DNA of 64,000 nucleotides. It comes from Terrimonas ferruginea DSM 30193. GTDB lineage: Bacteria > Bacteroidota > Bacteroidia > Chitinophagales > Chitinophagaceae. The stretch covers positions 338,416-402,415 of the forward strand of contig NZ_KE384398.1 of the NCBI RefSeq assembly GCF_000425585.1, given 5' to 3'. Below, piece by piece: positions 33,230 through 41,247 of the stretch; within the stretch, counting starts at the first letter, position 1; each line of letters starts with the position of its first letter. The notes beneath the pieces are model-generated. The model ran no database searches, was not told the DNA's origin, and worked only from the letters and a program-made list of their open reading frames with translations. A program made the translations under genes and the position numbers.

Positions 33230-35169
33230 GATTTCAGATTTATGGCAACATGAACATAGGTACCATTTCCCGGAGATGATTGTATGTCCATTTGTCCTTT
33301 TAAAAATTTAACCCTGTTGCGGATATTGCACCAGCCCATGCCATCTTCCTTCGCCGACACGGAAAGATCGAACCCGCGCCCATCATCTTCCACAGTTATC
33401 GAAAGTGTATTGCTCTCGCGCGATAATTGTACGATTGCCTGTTGCGCCTGCGCATGACGCAGCACATTGTTCAGCAGTTCCTGCACGATGCGGAAGATGG
33501 TATTGCTGACGGTAAGATCCGGCTTTACATCATCCGCATTCATCGATTGAAACACCACTTTCAATTCGCCTGATTTATTAATGCTCGTGCAGTAGTCACG
33601 GATAGCGGCAGCGATGCCATATTTGGCCAATGATTCGGGGATCATGTTGTGCGCGATACGGCGCAGTTCGGTGATCGATTGATCCAGCAGGTCAGATGCG
33701 TGCGTGTAGCGCGTTTCATTGATCGAAGCGCCATCTGTGGCCTTCGAGCGCTGAAAGGCAAATTTCACCGAAGACAACATTCCGCCCAATCCATCGTGCA
33801 GGTCTTTGGCCAGACGCTTACGTTCTTCTTCCTGGCCCAGCAATATGGAACGGGTAATATCCAGCTCGCGGTCTTTTTCCAGTTCACTGATCATCCGTTG
33901 CTGCAGTTGCTGTTTTTGCCGGTAGATCCGGTAAAGCAATAACGACAATCCGGCTGTGATGATCAACGCACCGATCAATGCATAGTTGATGAGATTTTTC
34001 TGCCGTATCTGTCCTTCCTGCAACGAATGCTCGAGTTGTAATTGGTTGATCTGCCGGCTGCGTTTTTCCGTTTCATATTCCGACTCCAGTGTATTCAGCA
34101 ATACGGCTACTTCCTCTCCCCTTGTCTTATCTTTCAACTCTTCATAAAGATGGAGGTAGCGGTTGGCTTCTTCGAATTGTTTACCAGCCTCGGCTGCTTT
34201 GGCCATATTGAAATAAGTATCCCGCAGCAACATCCACTCGCCTTTTTTCTTTGCAATGGCCAGGGCTTTTGCCAGGTAAAGGGTAGCATTTTTTGTGTTA
34301 TGCAGCGCCAGTTGTGTCATGGCCTTGAGATTATATATCTCGGCTGACAGATAGTCTTCATTTTCATCTGTAAGCAATCCTAAAGCAGCGTCGGCAAGCA
34401 GATCGGCTTTTTGCGAAAACCCGGTTTCCAGCAGGTGATGACCTTGCAGCACCTGAAATTGCGCGCGGATGACAGGATTATCTCCGGCCTGCAGCAGTTC
34501 TTCGATTGCGGCAATCTGTGCTGGAGCTTCCGCCGCTCTGTCTGATTTATAAAGGGATTTTAAAATTCGCAGATGTGCACTGGCCCGCACAACCGGCGCA
34601 ACTTTATCGCCGCCGCGCAGTGCTATTTCACTATATGAAATAGCTTTTGAATATTGATGCAGGTCGCAAAAGATGGTGGCAACATTGAGCAATGCACTGG
34701 CGCTGAGAGCCGTGTCCTGCCTGGCGTAGTCAATCGCCTGAAGATAAAACTGCAAGGCACGTGCGGGTTTGTTCTGCAACAGGTAACAGGAGCCTATGTT
34801 ATTGGTAAAATTACAGGCGGCGCGGTCGAGCTTATGTTGTTTGGCAAATTCGAACCCTTTTGTAAAAAACACCCTGGCGCTATCGTAGTTATCGGCATTA
34901 AAATAGAAGCTTCCGATTTCCATGAGGGTCATTGCTTCGAGGCGCCGGAATCCTTTCTGATTGCTTTGTACACCAGCTTCTTTGAAAAGTTGTATACGAA
35001 CAGCCTCGGTCAAATCCGGATTGGATGAGGTTGCCCGGATAAAGGAATCTATGCGTATGGAGTCGGCAATGCGCTGATCGTCTGGCAAATTGCCACGGCC
35101 CGGGTCCGACTCGCCATACAATGCGGACACCGTAATGGCCAACAGTAGAACAAGTATGTATTTCTTCAT
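33226..35169 (-). CDS. TPR-containing sensor histidine kinase (HisKA_3) paired with the NarL regulator
   Basis: A 647-residue membrane kinase with signal MKKYILVLLLAITVSALYG. TPR-like helical pairs extend over residues about 60-350, followed by a coiled coil and one membrane helix (LINYALIGALIITAGLSLLLYRIYR, about 396-422). The phosphorylation helix contains ERKRLAKDLHDGLGGMLSS with His about 457, and the HATPase has ELLNNVLRHAQ and VEDDGRGFDL. It is the cognate kinase of the overlapping NarL regulator. Compared with the kinases at 26461 and 41248 its kinase domain is clearly related but less alike. The periplasmic TPR region probably senses a peptide or envelope state. Confidence 0.94.
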   Translation of the reverse strand: MKKYILVLLLAITVSALYGESDPGRGNLPDDQRIADSIRIDSFIRATSSNPDLTEAVRIQLFKEAGVQSNQKGFRRLEAMTLMEIGSFYFNADNYDSARVFFTKGFEFAKQHKLDRAACNFTNNIGSCYLLQNKPARALQFYLQAIDYARQDTALSASALLNVATIFCDLHQYSKAISYSEIALRGGDKVAPVVRASAHLRILKSLYKSDRAAEAPAQIAAIEELLQAGDNPVIRAQFQVLQGHHLLETGFSQKADLLADAALGLLTDENEDYLSAEIYNLKAMTQLALHNTKNATLYLAKALAIAKKKGEWMLLRDTYFNMAKAAEAGKQFEEANRYLHLYEELKDKTRGEEVAVLLNTLESEYETEKRSRQINQLQLEHSLQEGQIRQKNLINYALIGALIITAGLSLLLYRIYRQKQQLQQRMISELEKDRELDITRSILLGQEEERKRLAKDLHDGLGGMLSSVKFAFQRSKATDGASINETRYTHASDLLDQSITELRRIAHNMIPESLAKYGIAAAIRDYCTSINKSGELKVVFQSMNADDVKPDLTVSNTIFRIVQELLNNVLRHAQAQQAIVQLSRESNTLSITVEDDGRGFDLSVSAKEDGMGWCNIRNRVKFLKGQMDIQSSPGNGTYVHVAINLKS

Positions 35170-35267
35170 GTGTAGGTGGAGGGCAAAGTTGCGGTAAAAT
35201 GCGGACGCAATATATCCTGATTTTTAGGGAGCCGGATGCCGTTCATCCATTTCCTGAAATATAAGGA

Positions 35268-35298
35268 TTGACCCCGCCTGCCTGCTCCGGTAGTTTTG
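35268..35298 (+). promoter_or_regulatory. Promoter of the large repeat protein
   Basis: TTG at 35268-35270 and TAGTTTTG at 35291-35298, spacing 20 bp, match the Bacteroidota consensus and place the start about 15 bases before the ATG at 35318. Confidence 0.75.
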
Positions 35299-35317
35299 CC
35301 CGCTCAACAACAAGTCT

Positions 35318-38300
35318 ATGAAGCAATTATTACTTCTTTTACTCCTGCTTTGTCAAATGGTGGTGCATGCAGCACCTCCGACAACCCCTTCAAGTGCGCT
35401 GGCATCCAGCAATGTAGATGGTGACCGTTTCACCTTAAGATGGACTAATGGCAATGGCGCCCGCCGCATCGTGGTGATGACCACCAACACCACTATTACC
35501 GGCTTGCCGGTCAACGGGGTGGATTATACCGACAATCCTGTATTCGGTCAGGGCAATACGCTTGCTCCGGGTGAATATATTGTCGGTGACCTGAACAGCG
35601 GTGTTTTGATAGTGTACGGATTGCAGCCTGCCACAAACTACCGAATTGCTATTTTTGAATACAATGGCAGCGGGTTTTCAACAGAATATCTTTCCACGCC
35701 CGCAACGGCTACTTTTTCAACGGCCATTACGCCACAAACCCAGGCATCGGCCCTTCCCGCCACTACCATAGCACCTGCGAGTGCCTATATAAACTGGACA
35801 AAAGGTTCCGGGTCACAGACGCTGGTTGTCGTGCGCGAAAATTCTCCGGTAACCGCTACGCCATCCGATCTTACTAAATATTCAGCGAATTCCAATTTCG
35901 GAATTGGCACACAAGTGGGTGCGGGTAACTATGTAGTATACAACGGAGCCGCCAGCAGCAATCAGGTAAACAATCTGAAAAACGCTACGACTTATTATGT
36001 AGCCGTCTTCAGTTATAATGGCGCCGACGGGCCTGTTTACCTTACACCGGGTTCCACCACCAGCTTCACTACAGCCGACCGGCCCACCCAATCAGCCAAC
36101 AGCTTTACACAGTATACGACGGATGGCCTGAGCCTGCAGGCCCGATGGAACAATGGTAATGGCACGAAACGTATGCTGGTGGCCAGTGAAAACGGCCCCA
36201 TCACCGGCGTGCCGGTTGACGGCACAGATTATGCGGAAAACATCCAGTTTGGACAAGGTGCGACACTGGCGAGTGGTGAATATGTGGTATATGATTCCGA
36301 TCATTTCGTAGCCGAAGTCAGAGGGCTTCAGCCAAGAAAAGATTATTACTTCCAGTTGTTTGACTACATCGTGGTGAACGGCGTAATCAAGTATAGAACC
36401 GTTGATGCACCAAGAGGTGTTTTCTCAACGGCCAAAGAACCCACCGTGAATGTATCCAACCCTTACATCACCAACCTGCGTGCCGATTACATGCGGATGA
36501 ACTATACCTACGGTAATGGTTCCGGAAGATTGGTGCTAATCAAAAAAGGAAGTCCTGTTGACGCCACACCCGAAGACCTTACAAAGTATACGGCTTCGCA
36601 GAATTATGGCAGCGGAAGCGAAATCGGCAATGGAAACTTCGTAAACAGCGGAGACAATATCAATAACCTCGAACCCGGTACTACTTATCATTTTGCCTTC
36701 TATGAATACAATGGCAGCAATACTCCGGTCTATATAAAAACACCAACGCGGTTTTCCGCCGCAACATTATCCAAACCGACCGTTGCACCTTCAGCATTGG
36801 GCGGAGTATCGTATGGCGCTTCGTTGCGGGTTGGCTGGACACGCGGCAACGGCAACTATTGTATCGTAATCGGTAAGAAAGGTGGTCCTGTTACAAGCTT
36901 GCCGGTCGACGACATCACTTATACGGCAGATCCCGTTTTGGGCAACGGCACGCAGATTGCTCCCGACGAATTTGTATTATTCGCCGGTAGTAACAACGCC
37001 TGCGATGTCAACGGACTCACTGCCGGCACCTCTTACAGTTTTAGGGTGTTTGAATTCAATATCATCAATGGAAAACCTACCTACTACACAGATGCTTTTG
37101 CATCCGGAACCATCAGTACGCTGTCCCCGCCAACCGTTCAATCGAGTAATATAGTTGCGACTAATATTACCCAGACCTCAATTACCTTGAGTTGGAATCC
37201 GGGTAACGGCTCGGGCAGCCTGATGGTAGGTAAAGCCAACTCGGCTGTAGACCAGGAACCTGTAGATGGTGTGTTGTATGGCGTATCCGTTTCTTTTGGC
37301 AGCGGACAAACGCTGGGCAACGGCAACTATACCATTGACCGCAGTGCCGGCAATGTTACGGTTACCAATCTCCAACCCGGTGTCACTTACCATTTTGCTG
37401 CCTTTGGTTATACAGCACCCAATACATACGGTCCTGCATTCCAACGAAACAATCCGGCACGCGCCAGTTTCACCACGCTTACCAGTGTATCTGCACCTAC
37501 CACACCTGCAAGCAACCTGCAATTCGTCAATATTGAAGGAAACAGGTTCAATGTAAAATGGACGAATGGCAATGGCGCCAATCGCATTGTGGTAGCAAGA
37601 GCAAACAACGCCGTTACGTTTGATCCGGCAGATGCCGCTTCTTATACGGCAAACGCTTCATTCGGTGCAGGTACTGATCTGGGCAGCGGACAGTATGTAG
37701 TTTATAATGGAAACAGCAACAATTTCGACCTGACCAACCTTCAGCCTGGTACTACGTATTATTTGGAAGTGTTCGAGTTCAATGGAACAGGCGCCACTAC
37801 GAAATACCTGACCACAGCAACGGCAACAGGCAACCGTTCTACCGTCACTGCACCAACAATCGGAGCCTCCACTTTTGCTGTGTCGAACGTTACGGCTACC
37901 CAGGCAACTATTTCATGGACGAATGGAAACGGTGAAGGTCGCCTGGTACTGATCCGCGCAACTGATGCGGTGAATGCTACTCCGGTAAATCTCACTGGCT
38001 ATACCGCCAATACCGTATTCGGCAGCGGTGCACAACCTGCCGCCGGAAATTACGTGATCTATGCCGGTACGGGAAGTTCCGTAACCGTTACGGGACTCAC
38101 CGGCGGACAGAACTATCATGTGTCAGTAGTTGAATACAATGGTAACAATGCCCCGGTATATATTACAAATCCATTACGCGGATCTTTTGTAACCATCGGT
38201 GCACCCGCAACGGCAACCACTAACCTCATTTGTACTCCTTATGCGGCCGACTCTGTCCGCCTGCAGTGGAACAACGGTTCCGGCCAATACCGCATAGTAC

Positions 38301-39088
38301 TGGCACGCAGAACAGCAACCGTCAACCAAACGCCTGTTAATGATCACGATTATATGTTCAACGTGGTGTTTGGCAGCGGCGAGCTGTTGGGCACGGATGT
38401 ATATGTGGTGTATAAAGGCAATGCATCTGCCGTTACCGTCAAAGGTCTGCAGGGCAACAGCACCTATCACTTTGCAATATTCGAATACAATGATTTTGGA
38501 AACAATGTTATCCGTTATCAACCTTCGAATCCTGCGCGCAGCAGTGTTACCATGCCGATCACATTACCACTTGTATTGAATGGTTTTGGTGTGCGGGGCG
38601 AGAACGGTATTGCCAGACTGAACTGGTCAACTGCCTGGGAAAGCAACCTCGACCGGTTTGATATTACCGTAAGCCGTGATGGTGTAAGGTTTACCAAACT
38701 GGGAGAAGTGGCAGCCCGCAACCGCAACGACCAACAGCACTATCAATACGATTATCAACTTCCCGAATCAGGTACTTATCATTTCCGTCTGCGCATGGTG
38801 GATAAGGACAGCAGCGAACGTTTCTCCTCTGTGGTTACACTGGTATGGCAGGGCCGCGATCAGCTCTCTCTTTACCCGAATCCTGCGGGAGAGCAACTGA
38901 TCGTAACACGAAGCACAGCCACAGCAGCCGCATGGCAAATGATCGACATGCAGGGAAGAGTGGTGAAGACAGGTTCGCTCAACGGACTTACCACCATCAT
39001 CCCGCTCGGTGGTCTGAAAAATGGTTCGTACGTGCTGCGCTTTACAGACAACGGCAGGCCTGTTCAATCAACCTTTATCAAAAAGTAA
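35318..39088 (+). CDS. Large secreted repeat protein with type IX secretion sorting domain
   Basis: A 1256-residue surface or secreted protein with signal MKQLLLLLLLLCQMVVHA. From about residue 24 to 1075 it contains nine repeats of about 115 residues, each with a WTNGNGxRR-like strand, an SPVxxxPxDxxxY segment, a GxGxxLGxGxYVVY turn and GLQPxTxYxxxxFEYNG, a fibronectin type III-like fold. A tenth, unlike domain (LNWSTAWESNLDRFDITVSRDG) follows at about 1085-1175. The end (LSLYPNPAGEQLIV to KNGSYVLRFTDNG) is a type IX sorting domain, so export needs the PorU/PorV machinery. It is transcribed away from the TPR kinase and may be a cell-surface adhesin or binding protein, but no ligand is indicated. 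Confidence 0.93.
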   Translation: MKQLLLLLLLLCQMVVHAAPPTTPSSALASSNVDGDRFTLRWTNGNGARRIVVMTTNTTITGLPVNGVDYTDNPVFGQGNTLAPGEYIVGDLNSGVLIVYGLQPATNYRIAIFEYNGSGFSTEYLSTPATATFSTAITPQTQASALPATTIAPASAYINWTKGSGSQTLVVVRENSPVTATPSDLTKYSANSNFGIGTQVGAGNYVVYNGAASSNQVNNLKNATTYYVAVFSYNGADGPVYLTPGSTTSFTTADRPTQSANSFTQYTTDGLSLQARWNNGNGTKRMLVASENGPITGVPVDGTDYAENIQFGQGATLASGEYVVYDSDHFVAEVRGLQPRKDYYFQLFDYIVVNGVIKYRTVDAPRGVFSTAKEPTVNVSNPYITNLRADYMRMNYTYGNGSGRLVLIKKGSPVDATPEDLTKYTASQNYGSGSEIGNGNFVNSGDNINNLEPGTTYHFAFYEYNGSNTPVYIKTPTRFSAATLSKPTVAPSALGGVSYGASLRVGWTRGNGNYCIVIGKKGGPVTSLPVDDITYTADPVLGNGTQIAPDEFVLFAGSNNACDVNGLTAGTSYSFRVFEFNIINGKPTYYTDAFASGTISTLSPPTVQSSNIVATNITQTSITLSWNPGNGSGSLMVGKANSAVDQEPVDGVLYGVSVSFGSGQTLGNGNYTIDRSAGNVTVTNLQPGVTYHFAAFGYTAPNTYGPAFQRNNPARASFTTLTSVSAPTTPASNLQFVNIEGNRFNVKWTNGNGANRIVVARANNAVTFDPADAASYTANASFGAGTDLGSGQYVVYNGNSNNFDLTNLQPGTTYYLEVFEFNGTGATTKYLTTATATGNRSTVTAPTIGASTFAVSNVTATQATISWTNGNGEGRLVLIRATDAVNATPVNLTGYTANTVFGSGAQPAAGNYVIYAGTGSSVTVTGLTGGQNYHVSVVEYNGNNAPVYITNPLRGSFVTIGAPATATTNLICTPYAADSVRLQWNNGSGQYRIVLARRTATVNQTPVNDHDYMFNVVFGSGELLGTDVYVVYKGNASAVTVKGLQGNSTYHFAIFEYNDFGNNVIRYQPSNPARSSVTMPITLPLVLNGFGVRGENGIARLNWSTAWESNLDRFDITVSRDGVRFTKLGEVAARNRNDQQHYQYDYQLPESGTYHFRLRMVDKDSSERFSSVVTLVWQGRDQLSLYPNPAGEQLIVTRSTATAAAWQMIDMQGRVVKTGSLNGLTTIIPLGGLKNGSYVLRFTDNGRPVQSTFIKK

Positions 39089-39100
39089 CAAACGAAAAAA

Positions 39101-39640
39101 ATGACCCGGAAACTGATAAATCCCGTCCAGAAAGACACGATCACGTTTCTGCACAAAGCAGAAGAAACAGGTTACCTGTACACGGAGATCGATGTGGATC
39201 TGCAGCCCGGCGGCGGCACTCCTCCTCATACACACAAAACGTACTCGGAAATATTCCGGGTACTCCAGGGGGAGTTGACCATTTATGCCGGCGGCGAAAA
39301 ATATGTACTGCACCCCGGCACCGAAATCGAAGCAAAAGCAGGTGTGGTACATCGTTTCGCCAATGAATCCAAAAAAGCAGTGCGCTTTAAAGTACTGGTA
39401 AAGCCCGGACATACCGGCTTCGAGAATGCCTTGTACATCCTTTACGGTCTGGCGGCTGACGGGTTGACCAATAAGAAAGGCGTACCAAAAAATCTCACTC
39501 ACCTGGCAATCGTAAACGAGATCAGTGAAATGAATTTGGCAGGACCGTTAAAAATCATGCAGCCTTACCTGAGATACCTCGCACGGAAAGCAAGCCGTGT
39601 GGGTGAAGACAGGAAGCTGATCGAAAAATACTGTGGTTAA
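39101..39640 (+). CDS. Cupin-domain protein
   Basis: A 179-residue cytoplasmic protein. Residues about 25-110 form a cupin barrel with the metal-binding motif PGGGTPPHTHKTYSEIFRVLQG (His43 and His45 with Glu50) and the second motif VVHRFANESKKAVRF. The C-terminal third (LAADGLTNKKGVPKNLTHLAI) is helical and of unknown role. It follows the repeat protein by 12 bp on the same strand, yet a terminator just after its stop at 39702 suggests it ends that unit. Cupins of this type often bind small ligands or modify sugars; nothing more can be said. Confidence 0.85.
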   Translation: MTRKLINPVQKDTITFLHKAEETGYLYTEIDVDLQPGGGTPPHTHKTYSEIFRVLQGELTIYAGGEKYVLHPGTEIEAKAGVVHRFANESKKAVRFKVLVKPGHTGFENALYILYGLAADGLTNKKGVPKNLTHLAIVNEISEMNLAGPLKIMQPYLRYLARKASRVGEDRKLIEKYCG

Positions 39641-39701
39641 TGCGCAGTGGACCTGCGAAAGCAGGTTTGGTTTCTTTTGAGCACGTTTAGTTAAGCGACC
39701 G

Positions 39702-39726
39702 GGGGATGTATTTACATCCCCTTTTT
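39702..39726 (+). terminator. Rho-independent terminator after the cupin gene
   Basis: GGGGATGTA and TACATCCCC pair around a two-base loop and run into TTTTT at 39722-39726. It also reaches the stop of the convergent gene at 39727. Confidence 0.8.
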
Positions 39727-40506
39727 CTATGCTATCAACATCCCCCAGCCCTCCCTGCTCTCCTCATAATAATTCATCAGCGCCTCTTCCAATTCGCGGT
39801 CGTTCTCCATTTTTTCAAAACAATAATTGCGCACACTGACGAGATACAGCTCACGATCATTCAAGAGATAACTGTATCTCGCCTGCCCCTCTTCCACATA
39901 AGTCAGAAAGTTTTTGATAAACTGATTCCTGACACCGGGCGATTGATAATATTTTTCAAAGATGGCTTCGAAACAAAAGGCTTCCAGCAATGCCTGATCT
40001 TCTCCTGTATCAAGATTGGTCAGTCCATTCCTGCCGATGCAAATGGTAGTGGATATGGTCGTATCGTTGCGTACCGACTGGCAATAAAAAAAACGGGCCG
40101 CCACCTTCATCATTTGTTCTCTGGTAAAACTGACCGGGCGATTTTCCTTTTTTATAAATGGCTGTGAAAGCTGTGTAAACACCCGCATAAAAGATGAATC
40201 GTGTGCGAGTGTATCCGTAAAAAGCCGGTTGATCCTTATCGTATCCGGGTAATATTTTTCATAAATCCCCTGGAACCTGGTTTTGTTCAGCAACACATAC
40301 CGGAACCGGCGCGGGTATTTTTTCATGGCGGCCGAAAGCAGGTCTGTACCCGATGTGACCAACTCCGGTGATACGCCTAAATAGCGTTCCCCATCTTCCT
40401 GATAGTATTGTATATGAAGCCGGATATACCGGTGCAGGTCCGCCTGGGCAGTTGATGGGCTGGCCTGCAGAAAACAGCAAAAGAAAACGACGAAGAGCTT
40501 GGTCAT
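39727..40506 (-). CDS. Secreted protein of unknown function
   Basis: A 259-residue exported protein with signal MTKLFVVFFCCFLQASPSTAQ. The mature part is mostly helical and rich in Tyr and Phe (YIRLHIQYYQEDGERYLG, ARFFYCQSVRNDTT, FCFEAIFEKYYQSPGVRNQFI) and ends in an acidic segment (EEALMNYYEESREGWGMLIA). I do not recognise the family. It is divergent from the winged-helix regulator gene, and the 134-bp spacer holds a GC-rich hairpin (CCGCC-GCA-GGCGG at 40530-40542), so the regulator may control it. Confidence 0.7.
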   Translation of the reverse strand: MTKLFVVFFCCFLQASPSTAQADLHRYIRLHIQYYQEDGERYLGVSPELVTSGTDLLSAAMKKYPRRFRYVLLNKTRFQGIYEKYYPDTIRINRLFTDTLAHDSSFMRVFTQLSQPFIKKENRPVSFTREQMMKVAARFFYCQSVRNDTTISTTICIGRNGLTNLDTGEDQALLEAFCFEAIFEKYYQSPGVRNQFIKNFLTYVEEGQARYSYLLNDRELYLVSVRNYCFEKMENDRELEEALMNYYEESREGWGMLIA

Positions 40507-40640
40507 GTTATATTGTTTCCTCCGAAATTCCGCCGCAGGCGGCTGTAGTGGCCTATGGAAAGACTTTGCTTTTCCTTTGGAGAACCTTTAGACTTGCTGC
40601 CGGAGGCAAACACTTCGCATATTTAAGTAGTTTTGGCTCA

Positions 40641-41192
40641 ATGGAAACAGGCAAATTCCTCATCGATGAACAGTTCCTGATCGACACCGGCAGGAATGTT
40701 GTGACCAACCTCGTCAACGGAACCGAAACCAAACTGGAACCGCGTTTAATGAAACTTTTGTGCCTGCTTGCTTCGCGTCCTCGTGAACTCGTAAGCCGCG
40801 AATCCATCATCCGGGAAATCTGGAATGACTATGGCGGAGCGGATGACGCACTTCACCAGGCGGTCTCGTTTTTACGCAAGGCGCTGGAGGACACGAACAA
40901 AATCTGCATCCGCACCATTCCGAAAAAAGGTTATATGCTGGATGCGGAGGTTAGTCAGTCCGTAAATACTCCCCCGGCAACCCCTGTTACTAAAGAGCGC
41001 AACCGAATAGTATTGCTCCTGGCGATAACCTCATTGATTCTAATCGCCGCTTTTATCGGACGGAATATTTTCTTCCCTTCGCCAGACCCGCATCCTGAAC
41101 CACCGGGTGCTGTTCCGGACACAACCTATCAATACCAGGAACTGCGGGAACACCTGGAATCTTTAAAAGCTGCTGATACAACAAGGCGCTAA
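40641..41192 (+). CDS. Membrane-anchored winged-helix regulator, CadC/OmpR type
   Basis: A 183-residue protein starting at ATG 40641 (METGKFLIDEQFLID). The open frame extends further upstream but that part is out of family. Residues about 20-105 are a Trans_reg_C winged helix with LEPRLMKLLCLLASRPRELVSRESIIREIW and ALHQAVSFLRKALEDTNKICIRTIPKKGYML, lacking a receiver domain. A membrane helix follows (NRIVLLLAITSLILIAAFIGRNIFF, about 124-147), then only about 35 residues outside. This is the layout of CadC-like proteins that sense at the membrane, with an unusually short sensor. It precedes a TPR kinase by 55 bp and is divergent to a secreted protein. Confidence 0.85.
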   Translation: METGKFLIDEQFLIDTGRNVVTNLVNGTETKLEPRLMKLLCLLASRPRELVSRESIIREIWNDYGGADDALHQAVSFLRKALEDTNKICIRTIPKKGYMLDAEVSQSVNTPPATPVTKERNRIVLLLAITSLILIAAFIGRNIFFPSPDPHPEPPGAVPDTTYQYQELREHLESLKAADTTRR

Positions 41193-41247
41193 CCTACATT
41201 CCTCTTTCCAACCCTTTCAAACGGAGCCGATATATTAACTTCAGGAC

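Noticed and set aside
35318-39088. Possible CRISPR-like or other DNA tandem array
   Set aside because: Repetition is at the protein level only (about 115 residues); DNA units are diverged and there are no spacers.
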